Shown in pieces: positions 1-6,700 of a stretch of 64,000 bases of DNA; the first letter of the stretch is position 1; every line of letters starts with the position of its first letter. The position numbers and the translations under genes are program-made. The stretch is from NCBI GenBank assembly GCA_947628705.1, contig CANRAZ010000004.1:1-64000 (forward strand), in the 5' to 3' direction. This stretch comes from an uncultured Lachnospiraceae bacterium (GTDB lineage Bacteria; Bacillota; Clostridia; Lachnospirales; Lachnospiraceae). The notes beneath the pieces were generated by a model. That model was not told the DNA's origin. It made no database searches and saw nothing but the letters and a program-made list of their open reading frames with translations.

Positions 1-767
1 TTCTTAGTGCGAAAATCCGGGCAGTATGTCTTCTGCAAGATCATACTCCCGGTGTACTTTTCATTTTTTAATATTTTGTTTACGGTGCTTGTGTTCCAGA
101 CACAGGAACGCGCCGCCGGAATCGCTGAGCTATTCAGCTCCTTGGTAATCTTGTGAACACTCTTGCCGGACAGATACTCTGAGTAAATCCAGCGGACAAT
201 CTCGGCTTCTTCTGGTACTACCACCAACTTGCCGTCTCTGAGCCGATATCCCAGCATCTTGCCTACCGTGGTCTGCCCTTGCTCAAACTTTTTTCGGATG
301 CGCCAGCGTTGATTCTCACTGGCGGAACGTGCCTCTTCTTCGGCGTATAACGCCAGGAAGGTTAGAAGCAACTCTCCGTCCGGGCTGATCGAATGTAGGT
401 TCTCTTTCTCGAAATACACATCAATCCCGAGGTCTTTCAGTTCCCGGACTGCGGCCAGCAGTGCTACCGTATTACGAGCAAACCGCGTAATGGACTTGGT
501 GATAATGCGGTCTATCTTCTTTGCCCGGCAGTCCTCCATCATGCGCTGGAACTCCGGCCTCTCAATCACGGTACCAGATATTGCTCCGTCTGAGTATATC
601 CCAACTAGCACCCAGCCCGGGTGGGACGAGACATAGCGTTCATAGTTGTTTACTTGGGCATCAAGCGAATGAAAGGCCATCTCCTTGTCTGCGGATACAC
701 GAGCATATGCTGCCACCCGCACCAATTCCGGCTCCATCGGCTGTCTTGGAATCCTAGTAATTTGCAT
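1..767 (-). CDS. Large serine recombinase, C-terminal part beyond the left edge
   Basis: This is a site-specific recombinase of the resolvase/invertase superfamily, of the large type that integrates and excises conjugative elements and phages. I translated it from the reverse strand. An N-terminal catalytic domain starts with VAAYARVSADKE, which carries the nucleophilic serine (ARVS). It continues with a YSDGAISG segment, the helix-E type motif ITKSITRFARN and an EEARSASENQRWR segment. A recombinase domain (KMLGYRLRDGK, then IPAARSCVWNTSTVNKILKNE) follows, and the gene runs off the window before the zinc ribbon and coiled coil. The ATG at 767 follows an AAAGGAGG site at good spacing. The gene is convergent in style and GC content with the replication-relaxation gene upstream of it. 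It marks the window's left end as part of an integrative element. The element's attachment site should lie to the left, outside the window. Confidence 0.93.
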   Translation of the reverse strand, partial: MQITRIPRQPMEPELVRVAAYARVSADKEMAFHSLDAQVNNYERYVSSHPGWVLVGIYSDGAISGTVIERPEFQRMMEDCRAKKIDRIITKSITRFARNTVALLAAVRELKDLGIDVYFEKENLHSISPDGELLLTFLALYAEEEARSASENQRWRIRKKFEQGQTTVGKMLGYRLRDGKLVVVPEEAEIVRWIYSEYLSGKSVHKITKELNSSAIPAARSCVWNTSTVNKILKNEKYTGSMILQKTYCPDFRTK

Positions 768-906
768 GTGCTTTTCCTCCTTTCTGGGCTAATCTGACCC
801 CTGTTATGCCTCCAGGGCAGGTCACATCATAGCTCCGAATGCCGAAGGAAGCAAGGCCTTTCTGCGCTGCTTTTCGGGATTTCTTTAATACTCTTTCTAC
901 CTCTAT
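754..906 (-). CDS. Possible 50-residue small ORF with an ATA start
   Basis: Between the replication-relaxation gene and the recombinase there is an open frame of 50 codons. It is preceded by GGAGG and a 7-base spacer, the ideal position for a start codon, but the triplet there reads ATA (906-904). The translation is basic (LKKSRKAAQKGLASFGIR, then SYDVTCPGG) and the frame overlaps the start of the recombinase by 14 bases, as coupled genes do. Either this is a small element gene whose ATG mutated to ATA, or it uses a rare start codon, or the open frame is chance. No family is recognised. Confidence 0.35.
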   Translation of the reverse strand: MEVERVLKKSRKAAQKGLASFGIRSYDVTCPGGITGVRLAQKGGKAHANY

Positions 907-924
907 ATTGTTTCCTCCGTTTAC

Positions 925-1884
925 TTATGCTAACAACTCTTCCGGGGTTGTTCCCGTTAATATCGTTTTAAAAATCTGGGCGTTATTTGGTGTGCACTCT
1001 GCTATTAATGCCGTGAGTTTTTGCTTCCGTGCCTCGTTCGGCACCACCCACACCACTTGGGGCATTAGGCCCAGTCTTTTCTGATCTTCGCCAGAATGAT
1101 AATAATCCAAATAGGTTTGGCACTTCTTCTTAAGCTTCGTCATGGGCTCCGTGCCGAGATCTATCTCAAGATAAAACTGGTACTCATAGTTCTCATCGGA
1201 CAGTACAACGTAAAGGTCTGGCTTCAAATACTGCGTTTTACCATCGGCTGTGTATGGCCGCCAACAGGCCGGCTCCGGCTCCAGCGTTGCTATAGACAGT
1301 TGCGGCTGTTCTCGGCAAAAGGTGGTAAGCCGCTTGGCATAGTCCGTCACGGCAAGGGTATGTGCGAGGAAGGCCTGGGACGGCTCTTCAAACCGTTTGC
1401 GTGGGCGGTCTTTCGGACTCTCCAGATTCAGCAGCCTTTCTCCCGGTTCTGTCAGATGCCAGACCAGCGCCGATGATCCGGCCCGGACCCCGCCGATCCT
1501 GCGCTCCAGCGGTTTTATCAGTCCATAGTCCCGCAGTTTCTTCATTGCCTTGTTTGTGGCCCGGACATTCGCCGCCTCCGTGCTGCCATTTGTGTAATAA
1601 AGCTCTTGTATCTGTCCAGAGTTAATAAAGCGATATTTCTGGATGGCCTGAAGCGAAAGCAGATCTCTCTCACTTAGCCTTTCTTTCAGCGCCCCTAGCT
1701 GCAGCCTGGACAGCCGCCGCGCCGTGGAGGGCGCCGAGTCCCTGCCGGTGGTAGTAGCTATTGCCTGAATGGCAATAGAGTCTCCTCCCTTATTTTTCAG
1801 TATCGCCGATGTCTCCGCCTCTTTGGCGGGATGTTCGAAGACGTGATTCGTCGGTCCATTCGTCCGTCTGTTCGTGGACATCAT
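925..1884 (-). CDS. Replication-relaxation family protein
   Basis: A 319-residue protein that resembles the replication-relaxation (PF13814) family found on plasmids and integrative elements, where it is thought to act in element replication or its control. The N-terminal 60 residues look disordered. A winged-helix-like part follows (LSERDLLSLQAIQKYRFINSG, then KLRDYGLIKPLERRIGG). The C-terminal half is nuclease-like: LKPDLYVVL, FYLEIDLGTEPM, KCQTYLDYYHSG, VVWVVPNEAR, a D-x-E-x-D arrangement that would suit a restriction-endonuclease-like fold. It starts at an ATG (1884) behind AAAGGGG, with a second ATG next to it. It is transcribed toward the recombinase, probably as one unit from the promoter at 1937-1965. 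The family call rests on overall resemblance; the precise function is unknown. Confidence 0.75.
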   Translation of the reverse strand: MMSTNRRTNGPTNHVFEHPAKEAETSAILKNKGGDSIAIQAIATTTGRDSAPSTARRLSRLQLGALKERLSERDLLSLQAIQKYRFINSGQIQELYYTNGSTEAANVRATNKAMKKLRDYGLIKPLERRIGGVRAGSSALVWHLTEPGERLLNLESPKDRPRKRFEEPSQAFLAHTLAVTDYAKRLTTFCREQPQLSIATLEPEPACWRPYTADGKTQYLKPDLYVVLSDENYEYQFYLEIDLGTEPMTKLKKKCQTYLDYYHSGEDQKRLGLMPQVVWVVPNEARKQKLTALIAECTPNNAQIFKTILTGTTPEELLA

Positions 1885-1936
1885 CTCATCCCCTTTCTCG
1901 ATAAATATATCCTCCGTTTATTAAATTGTGTGTGAC

Positions 1937-1965
1937 ACTGTATCTCTAATTTAAAATTTTGTCAA
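1937..1965 (-). promoter_or_regulatory. Sigma-70 promoter for the replication-relaxation/recombinase unit
   Basis: On the minus strand, TTGACA (1965-1960), a 17-base spacer and TACAGT (1942-1937) stand about 50 bases upstream of the start at 1884. The -35 is perfect and the -10 has two mismatches. It is divergent from the MarR promoter 70 bases away. Confidence 0.65.
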
Positions 1966-2036
1966 GCATGAGCAGAAACAACAGGCTACAGGCTGTTTTT
2001 AAAGGCGCCCAGACAGCTAGTGCTCACGAACGCACA

Positions 2037-2065
2037 TTGACAAAAACATTTCTATGTAGTATTAT
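2037..2065 (+). promoter_or_regulatory. Sigma-70 promoter for the marR-radical SAM module
   Basis: TTGACA (2037-2042), a 17-base spacer and TATTAT (2060-2065) lie just upstream of the AAAGGAGG site at 2071-2078. The promoter almost abuts the MarR start, so a MarR dimer binding here could repress its own operon. No clear operator palindrome was recognised. Confidence 0.75.
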
Positions 2066-2086
2066 TCTATAAAGGAGGAATTGGTT

Positions 2087-2518
2087 ATGGAGTGGCAAGG
2101 TGGCTTTTTAATTACAAGAATCAAGCAAGTTGGCGGCAGAGTGTTTGAACGCATCCTTGCTCAAAAGAAAATCAACGCTTTCAATGGTCCACAAGGGCAA
2201 ATCCTTTATGTGCTTTGGCAGCAAGATGGCATCCCAATCAATATGCTGTCTAGAGAAACCGGGTTAGCCATGACCACGCTGACCGGTATGCTTGACCGCA
2301 TGGAAGCAAGCGGCCTGATTCAGCGTGACCGCAGCGATAAAGATCGTCGGATAATCCTCATCTTTCTGACGGAAAAAGCCAGGGCTCTGGAAAAAGACTA
2401 CGAAGAAGTTACAAAACAAATCAGCGACATCTACTATAAGGGCTTTACCCGAGAAGAAATCAGACAATTCGAACTATATCTTCGCCGTGTACTGACCAAT
2501 GTGGAAGGAAGAGAGTAG
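2087..2518 (+). CDS. MarR family regulator of the radical SAM mobile pair module
   Basis: A 143-residue winged-helix regulator. The HTH part reads GQILYVLWQQDG, INMLSRETGLAMTTLTGML, and the wing carries DRSDKDRRIILIFLT, the usual D-x-R/wing signature of MarR proteins. Helices at both ends form the dimer interface. ATG 2087 is preferred over TTG 2081 because it is 8 bases from AAAGGAGG, while the TTG is only 2. It sits one base in front of radical SAM protein A and is the first gene of the module. NCBI family naming knows this arrangement as 'radical SAM mobile pair system MarR family transcriptional regulator'. Autoregulation is an inference from the arrangement. Its ligand is unknown. Confidence 0.9.
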   Translation: MEWQGGFLITRIKQVGGRVFERILAQKKINAFNGPQGQILYVLWQQDGIPINMLSRETGLAMTTLTGMLDRMEASGLIQRDRSDKDRRIILIFLTEKARALEKDYEEVTKQISDIYYKGFTREEIRQFELYLRRVLTNVEGRE

Positions 2519-2519
2519 T

Positions 2520-3224
2520 ATGTATACTTGCATCAAAGGTCAAATACAGAATTTGAATCTAGTGATCGGATGTACCGTGGGCTGTCCATACTGCTACGCT
2601 CGGAATAATGTGAGGCGCTTCCATATAACGGATGATTTTTCCGTTCCTGAGTTTTTTCCGAACAAGCTTCGGCTCATGGAAAAAAAGAGGCCACAGATTT
2701 TTCTGCTTACTGGCATGAGTGACCTCTCTGGATGGCAACCGGCGTGGCGAGAACAGGTATTCGCCAAAATTGCAGAAAATCCACAGCATCAATTCTTATT
2801 TCTATCCAAGCGGCCAGACCTGCTTGATATTGACACCGACTTAGAAAACGCATGGTTTGGCGTAACAGTTACGAGCAAATCGGATTTATGGCGTATCGAC
2901 GCACTTAGGAAAAACGTGCGGGCAAAACACTATCATGTAACTTTTGAGCCGTTGTTTGATAATCCGGGAGAAGTAGATCTACACGATATAGACTGGGTGG
3001 TTATTGGTACGATGACCGGCCCGATGAGCCGAAAGATCCACACAGAACCAGAATGGGTCCACTCCTTGACGAAGCAAGCCCACATGTTTCAAATTCCTGT
3101 CTTTTGGAAAGAAGATCTCGCCCCTATCATGGGCGAGGATGATGTAGTGCAGGAATTGCCTGCAATTTATAATAAAGTTTTAGAGGAGCAAAGCAAATGG
3201 CATCAAACAACCAGAACAAAGTAA
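2520..3224 (+). CDS. Radical SAM mobile pair protein A (DUF5131-like)
   Basis: A 234-residue radical SAM-like protein. The cluster motif is CTVGCPYCYA near residues 19-28 (C-x3-C-x2-C), which would hold a [4Fe-4S] cluster for cleaving S-adenosylmethionine. Downstream segments (IFLLTGMSDLSGW, FLFLSKRP, NAWFGVTVTS, VTFEPLF, WVVIGTMTG) match phage Gp37/Gp68 (DUF5131) proteins. An upstream in-frame ATG at 2499 would lie inside marR; ATG 2520 is chosen because it follows GGAAGGAAGAG. The 3' end overlaps protein B by 28 bases, so the two are probably made together. The pair A/B plus MarR is a named but functionally uncharacterised mobile system, so substrate and product are unknown. Confidence 0.88.
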   Translation: MYTCIKGQIQNLNLVIGCTVGCPYCYARNNVRRFHITDDFSVPEFFPNKLRLMEKKRPQIFLLTGMSDLSGWQPAWREQVFAKIAENPQHQFLFLSKRPDLLDIDTDLENAWFGVTVTSKSDLWRIDALRKNVRAKHYHVTFEPLFDNPGEVDLHDIDWVVIGTMTGPMSRKIHTEPEWVHSLTKQAHMFQIPVFWKEDLAPIMGEDDVVQELPAIYNKVLEEQSKWHQTTRTK

Positions 3225-4129
3225 TAATAAAAGATGTAGACACAAAAAGCATCATGACGAAATCAACACTCCCAGTAGGGGGGTACTCTGTCAACCCTTA
3301 TGTTGGATGCACTCATGGCTGTAAGTATTGTTACGCATCTTTTATGAAACGGTTTACCGGTCATACGGAGCCATGGGGAACCTTCCTTGATGTAAAACAC
3401 TGGCCAGAGATCAAGAATCCAAAAAAATACGCCGGTCAGAGGGTAGCGATTGGCTCCGTGACAGATGGTTATAACCCGCAAGAGGAAGTATTCAGAGCCA
3501 CTCGCAAGCTGTTAGAGCAACTTCGAGGCAGCGGTGCAGAAATCTTAATCTGTACCAAATCCGACCTTGTGTTAAGGGACCTTGACCTTATCAAGGAGCT
3601 TGGGCAGGTAACTGTCTCTTGGTCGATTAACACCCTTGATGAAAACTTTAAAAATGATATGGACAATGCTGTCAGCATCGAACGACGTCTTGCCGCCATG
3701 AAGACGTTTTACGATGCTGGTATCCGCACAGTCTGCTTTGTATCTCCCGTCTTTCCGGGAATTACAGATTTTGAAGCCATTTTTGAGCGAGTCAAAGACC
3801 AATGCGATCTGTTTTGGTTGGAAAACCTAAATTTGCGGGGCGACTACAAAAAGACCATTATGAATTATATTACTAAACAATACCCTGAGCTTCTACCGCT
3901 CTACCACGATATATATGACCTGCATGACCGTAGTTACTTTGAGATGCTCGAAAAGAAAGCGGAGGAAATGGCGAAGAAATACGATTGCCCATTTGTGGAT
4001 AATGAGCTACCTTATGGGCGAGTTCCACAGGGTCATCCTGTCATTGTGGACTACTTCTACCACGAGGAAATCCGCGGATCAGAGAATACGAGTGAACGCA
4101 GAAAAACTGGACGGGCGAACAAGACCTAG
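3197..4129 (+). CDS. Radical SAM mobile pair protein B (spore photoproduct lyase-like)
   Basis: A 310-residue radical SAM protein with the canonical cluster motif CTHGCKYCYA near residues 38-47. The remainder follows the spore-photoproduct-lyase/Rv2578c-like pattern: VAIGSVTDGYNPQEE, ILICTKSDLVLRDLDLI, VTVSWSINTLDE, IERRLAAMKTFYDAGI, FVSPVFPGITD. It overlaps the end of protein A by 28 bases. SPL-type enzymes repair thymine photoproducts, but it should not be assumed that protein B does; the pairing with A suggests a two-enzyme reaction. The C-terminal tail is basic and polar. This is the last recognisable gene of the mobile segment. Confidence 0.9.
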   Translation: MASNNQNKVIIKDVDTKSIMTKSTLPVGGYSVNPYVGCTHGCKYCYASFMKRFTGHTEPWGTFLDVKHWPEIKNPKKYAGQRVAIGSVTDGYNPQEEVFRATRKLLEQLRGSGAEILICTKSDLVLRDLDLIKELGQVTVSWSINTLDENFKNDMDNAVSIERRLAAMKTFYDAGIRTVCFVSPVFPGITDFEAIFERVKDQCDLFWLENLNLRGDYKKTIMNYITKQYPELLPLYHDIYDLHDRSYFEMLEKKAEEMAKKYDCPFVDNELPYGRVPQGHPVIVDYFYHEEIRGSENTSERRKTGRANKT

Positions 4130-4133
4130 AGTA

Positions 4134-4273
4134 TTTAGTGCATAACATAGCGGAAAAACTATCTACCTACAAGATGCTGCCAAACGAAACGTCTCGCGTC
4201 TGCACGGGTAGTATTTTTCCAACTGACCGATTCGTCTACCACTTTCCCCGGTTATATTGCGTTTTTAGTGCAT
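4134..4273. repeat. Candidate right end of the mobile segment: direct repeat pair around imperfect inverted repeats
   Basis: The 10-mer TTTAGTGCAT occurs at 4134-4143 and again at 4264-4273. Between them are imperfect inverted repeats (GGAAAAACTATCTACC near 4152 and its approximate complement near 4207). No gene is visible from 4130 to 4428. The segment lies where the GC-rich element genes stop and the native response regulator begins, which suits an element terminus or attachment region. The match is short, so this is tentative. Confidence 0.3.
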
Positions 4274-4428
4274 TTGAAATATCATAAAAATGACAGGGAA
4301 TAAAGTACTATGACAGCACTCCAACTCCACGTCAAGACACAGGATAAAGCGGTGAGCAATAAGAGCAACACGCCGGTTATTATCAGGTATCCATTCCTGC
4401 GCTTGACCGCATGGAACAAAGAGGCGGT

Positions 4429-5112
4429 CTATGCCTGATATGTATAAATCATGGAAGGCCGTCCGCCTGTGGAATAATTTATTTTTACGGTAACGACTCC
4501 GCATTTTGACAAATGTTTCATGTACCTTCGTACCGTTACCCTTGAAAGAGGAATTTCACTTAGTATTGCGTCTAAGGTCAGAGGTTCTCCTATGTGCTTT
4601 TTCAGGTAAGAGAGAAGCTGCTCGTTCGTTTCATCTTGAATTCCCTTTTCGGTTTTTTCGTTAAAAAGATTTTTACTGCCATACGTATTATTCAGGAAGC
4701 CGTCCAGCTCCGTCTGCGAGATATAGCCGGAGCTGTTTATTGACGTTGCCTTTTCTATGAAATGCGCAATTGCATTGTGATAACGTTCATAGGAGTAAGG
4801 CTTTATCAGATAATCTACGACGCCGTAATTCAGCAGTGCTCTTATTGACGAAGATTCATTGTCTAACGTTATGACGATTACCTCCGCATCCGAGCCTATT
4901 TTACGCAAATTGGCCATAAATTCACTTCCGTTCATGCCCGGAAGGTGGTAGTCAAGCAGTATCAAATCAATTTTATTGTTTTTTAAGTAAGCGATGGCGT
5001 CAGCGCCGTTTCTGAAAGACGACACCAGATTGATTTCTTTGTAACTGTCCAGATAAATTCCGTTAAGCTGTGCAATTACCGGGTCGTCTTCTACAATAAT
5101 TGCATTATACAT
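4429..5112 (-). CDS. Orphan response regulator, CitB/DcuR-like
   Basis: A 227-residue two-component response regulator. The receiver domain (residues 1-120) has the acidic pair VEDDP, phospho-acceptor D54 in LILLDYHLPG, and the conserved lysine in YLIKPYS. After a linker, the C-terminal part (TLDAILSEIPLSRVTVRRYMKHL, then GGRPSMIYTY) is a winged HTH like those of CitB/DcuR regulators, which control transport and metabolism of C4-dicarboxylates or citrate. No sensor kinase is adjacent in the window, although family members usually have one next to them. The neighbour on its 3' side is the mobile-element end, which may have separated it from its partner. Confidence 0.88.
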   Translation of the reverse strand: MYNAIIVEDDPVIAQLNGIYLDSYKEINLVSSFRNGADAIAYLKNNKIDLILLDYHLPGMNGSEFMANLRKIGSDAEVIVITLDNESSSIRALLNYGVVDYLIKPYSYERYHNAIAHFIEKATSINSSGYISQTELDGFLNNTYGSKNLFNEKTEKGIQDETNEQLLSYLKKHIGEPLTLDAILSEIPLSRVTVRRYMKHLSKCGVVTVKINYSTGGRPSMIYTYQA

Positions 5113-5148
5113 TGGTAATCCCCGAAAAAATTAATATTTTTCGAAAAA

Positions 5149-5177
5149 ATTATATTATAGGGAATAGATATAATCAA
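5149..5177 (-). promoter_or_regulatory. Sigma-70 promoter of the response regulator gene
   Basis: On the minus strand TTGATT (5177-5172), 17 bases and TATAAT (5154-5149) lie 37 bases upstream of the ATG. The rest of the 5113-5405 gap is AT-rich and shows no gene. Confidence 0.7.
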
Positions 5178-5405
5178 GACGAAAAAATCAACATTATAGG
5201 ACACATAATGACTAAAAAACAGTAAAAAAAGCAGAAAATAATATATTTCGACAAAATGTGAAGCTGCGGTTTTGGCTGAAAAATTAATTGTAAAACAAAT
5301 GAAAATTAAAAAGCCGAATAAAAATCGGAGGTATCGGACCCTGATTTTCATTCGGCCGGCGTATTTGCAATAATCTGCCGTCACGGTGAAGTGATTTTTA
5401 AATAT

Positions 5406-6290
5406 TTATATGTCTGATGTATCAACCGCTCTTGTTGCCGCCATTGCGAGCGCGCCCGGTCCGATGTGGCAGGATACTGAGAGGGAAAGCGGGTCGACGA
5501 CAGTTATTTCATAGCTTGGAAATTCTGCCTGAACCTCCTTTTTGAATTCCTTTACTGCGGTATCGTCGCCTGAGTAGGCAATGGCGACCTTCATCTTTCC
5601 CTTATCGGCGAATTGCCTGAATCTTCCGTCCAAATCATTGTGGATTGCCTTGAATATCTCTTTTTTAGCTGATTTCATGCCGCGGGCTTTTGCATATTGG
5701 TCAAGCTTTCCGCCTTGTATCTGAAGCACCGGCTTGATGTTGAGTATCGTAGCGATGCCTGTTGCGGCAGGAGTTACCCGACCGCCCTTTTTGAGATATT
5801 CCATGGTTTCGACCGCAATGTATATCGAGGAGTCGGCCTTAGTGCGCTCCAGAAGCTCTTTTATTTTTGCCGCAGGGACGCCGCTGTCGGCAAGCGCCTT
5901 TGCTTCATAGACGGATTGCTTCTGGGTGATGGAAATTCTCTGATTGTTTACGACGAATACGCGTCCGCTATAATTGCTTTCGCTTGCAAGCATTGCGGCG
6001 GTTTCACAGGAGCTGCTTAAGCTGCTGGACATCGGTATGTGTACAATTTCATCGTAATTTTTAAGAAGCTTATCCCAAAGATCAATTAGATCCGCAGGGG
6101 ACGGCTGGGAGGTGTGAACTTCCGCACCGTTTTGAAGATGTTCAAAAAATTCCTTTTGGGACATTGTAATCTCTTCATAGAACAGTTCGTCATTTATATA
6201 AAATGGCATTGGAAGCACATAAAATCCCGCTTCCTTTGCATCTGACTGGGATATGCCGCTGTTGCTGTCTGTAATTATGGCTGTACTCAT
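5406..6290 (-). CDS. DegV family fatty-acid-binding protein
   Basis: A 294-residue DegV protein. The N-terminal segment TAIITDSNSGISQSDA and the HTSQPSPADL motif are typical; the TSQPSP loop contacts the carboxylate of a bound fatty acid. The C-terminal lobe contains GGRVTPAATGIATILNIKPVL and ends in HIGPGALAMA, both typical. In Firmicutes, DegV/FakB proteins present fatty acids to the kinase FakA, which feeds them into phospholipid synthesis. No FakA is in the window, so the exact role here is inferred. The gene stands alone with a strong GGAGG site before ATG 6290. Confidence 0.92.
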   Translation of the reverse strand: MSTAIITDSNSGISQSDAKEAGFYVLPMPFYINDELFYEEITMSQKEFFEHLQNGAEVHTSQPSPADLIDLWDKLLKNYDEIVHIPMSSSLSSSCETAAMLASESNYSGRVFVVNNQRISITQKQSVYEAKALADSGVPAAKIKELLERTKADSSIYIAVETMEYLKKGGRVTPAATGIATILNIKPVLQIQGGKLDQYAKARGMKSAKKEIFKAIHNDLDGRFRQFADKGKMKVAIAYSGDDTAVKEFKKEVQAEFPSYEITVVDPLSLSVSCHIGPGALAMAATRAVDTSDI

Positions 6291-6570
6291 AAAAATATCC
6301 TCCGTGGTATATCATTGTTGCTTCTGTAAAAATACAACAATTGAAGACAATATAGCATATTTTTTAAAAAAAGTATACACCATAATTTTTAAGAGAGTGT
6401 AAAATTATATTTGGAAAATGATTCCGGCGCCTTAAATCCTTATGGAGCGTTGCGGTCTGATGCAGAGAGTCAGACGTGCCACGGTATGAATTTTTGCCCG
6501 CAATAGGCGTAAAATAAGAAGATCCGTCATTTTCTGCATAATATACATTAAAGTCTGCATATGAAACAGA

Positions 6571-6586
6571 CCACAAGATTTAGTGT
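6571..6586 (+). promoter_or_regulatory. NrdR box upstream of nrdD
   Basis: The 16-mer CCACAAGATTTAGTGT matches the NrdR operator consensus (acaCwAtATaTwGtgt) at 12 of 16 positions, including the core C-w-A, the central AT and T-w-G-tgt. NrdR represses ribonucleotide reductase genes when dATP is plentiful. NrdR boxes normally come in pairs about 31 bases apart; I found no convincing second copy. Confidence 0.55.
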
Positions 6587-6634
6587 TTAAAAACAATTTT
6601 TTTGAAAAAAATAACTAAATATTGAAAATGGTAC

Positions 6635-6662
6635 TTGGCAAATCCAAAAACTGTGCTATAAT
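6635..6662 (+). promoter_or_regulatory. nrdD promoter
   Basis: TTGGCA (6635-6640), a 16-base spacer and a perfect TATAAT (6657-6662), 38 bases before the nrdD ATG. The NrdR box lies 49 bases upstream of the -35 hexamer, so repression would need cooperative or upstream binding. Confidence 0.7.
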
Positions 6663-6700
6663 TAAACGTGCAGTTGCACCAATTACGAGGAGGGGAACTT

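Larger units (their letters stand above)
6291..6700. other. 410-base intergenic region upstream of nrdD
   Basis: The left part (6291-6410) is AT-rich and contains the DegV ribosome binding site. 6415-6545 is of higher GC and has a 70-codon open frame on the minus strand without a ribosome binding site; I do not regard it as a gene. The right part holds the NrdR box (6571-6586) and the nrdD promoter (6635-6662). No riboswitch fold was recognised. Confidence 0.5.

Noticed and set aside
4310..4438. 42-codon plus-strand frame in the element-boundary region
   Set aside because: No ribosome binding site, no family, and it overlaps the response-regulator end; could be a remnant but cannot be supported.
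6364..6576. 70-codon minus-strand frame upstream of nrdD
   Set aside because: No ribosome binding site; it overlaps the NrdR box and lacks recognisable features.
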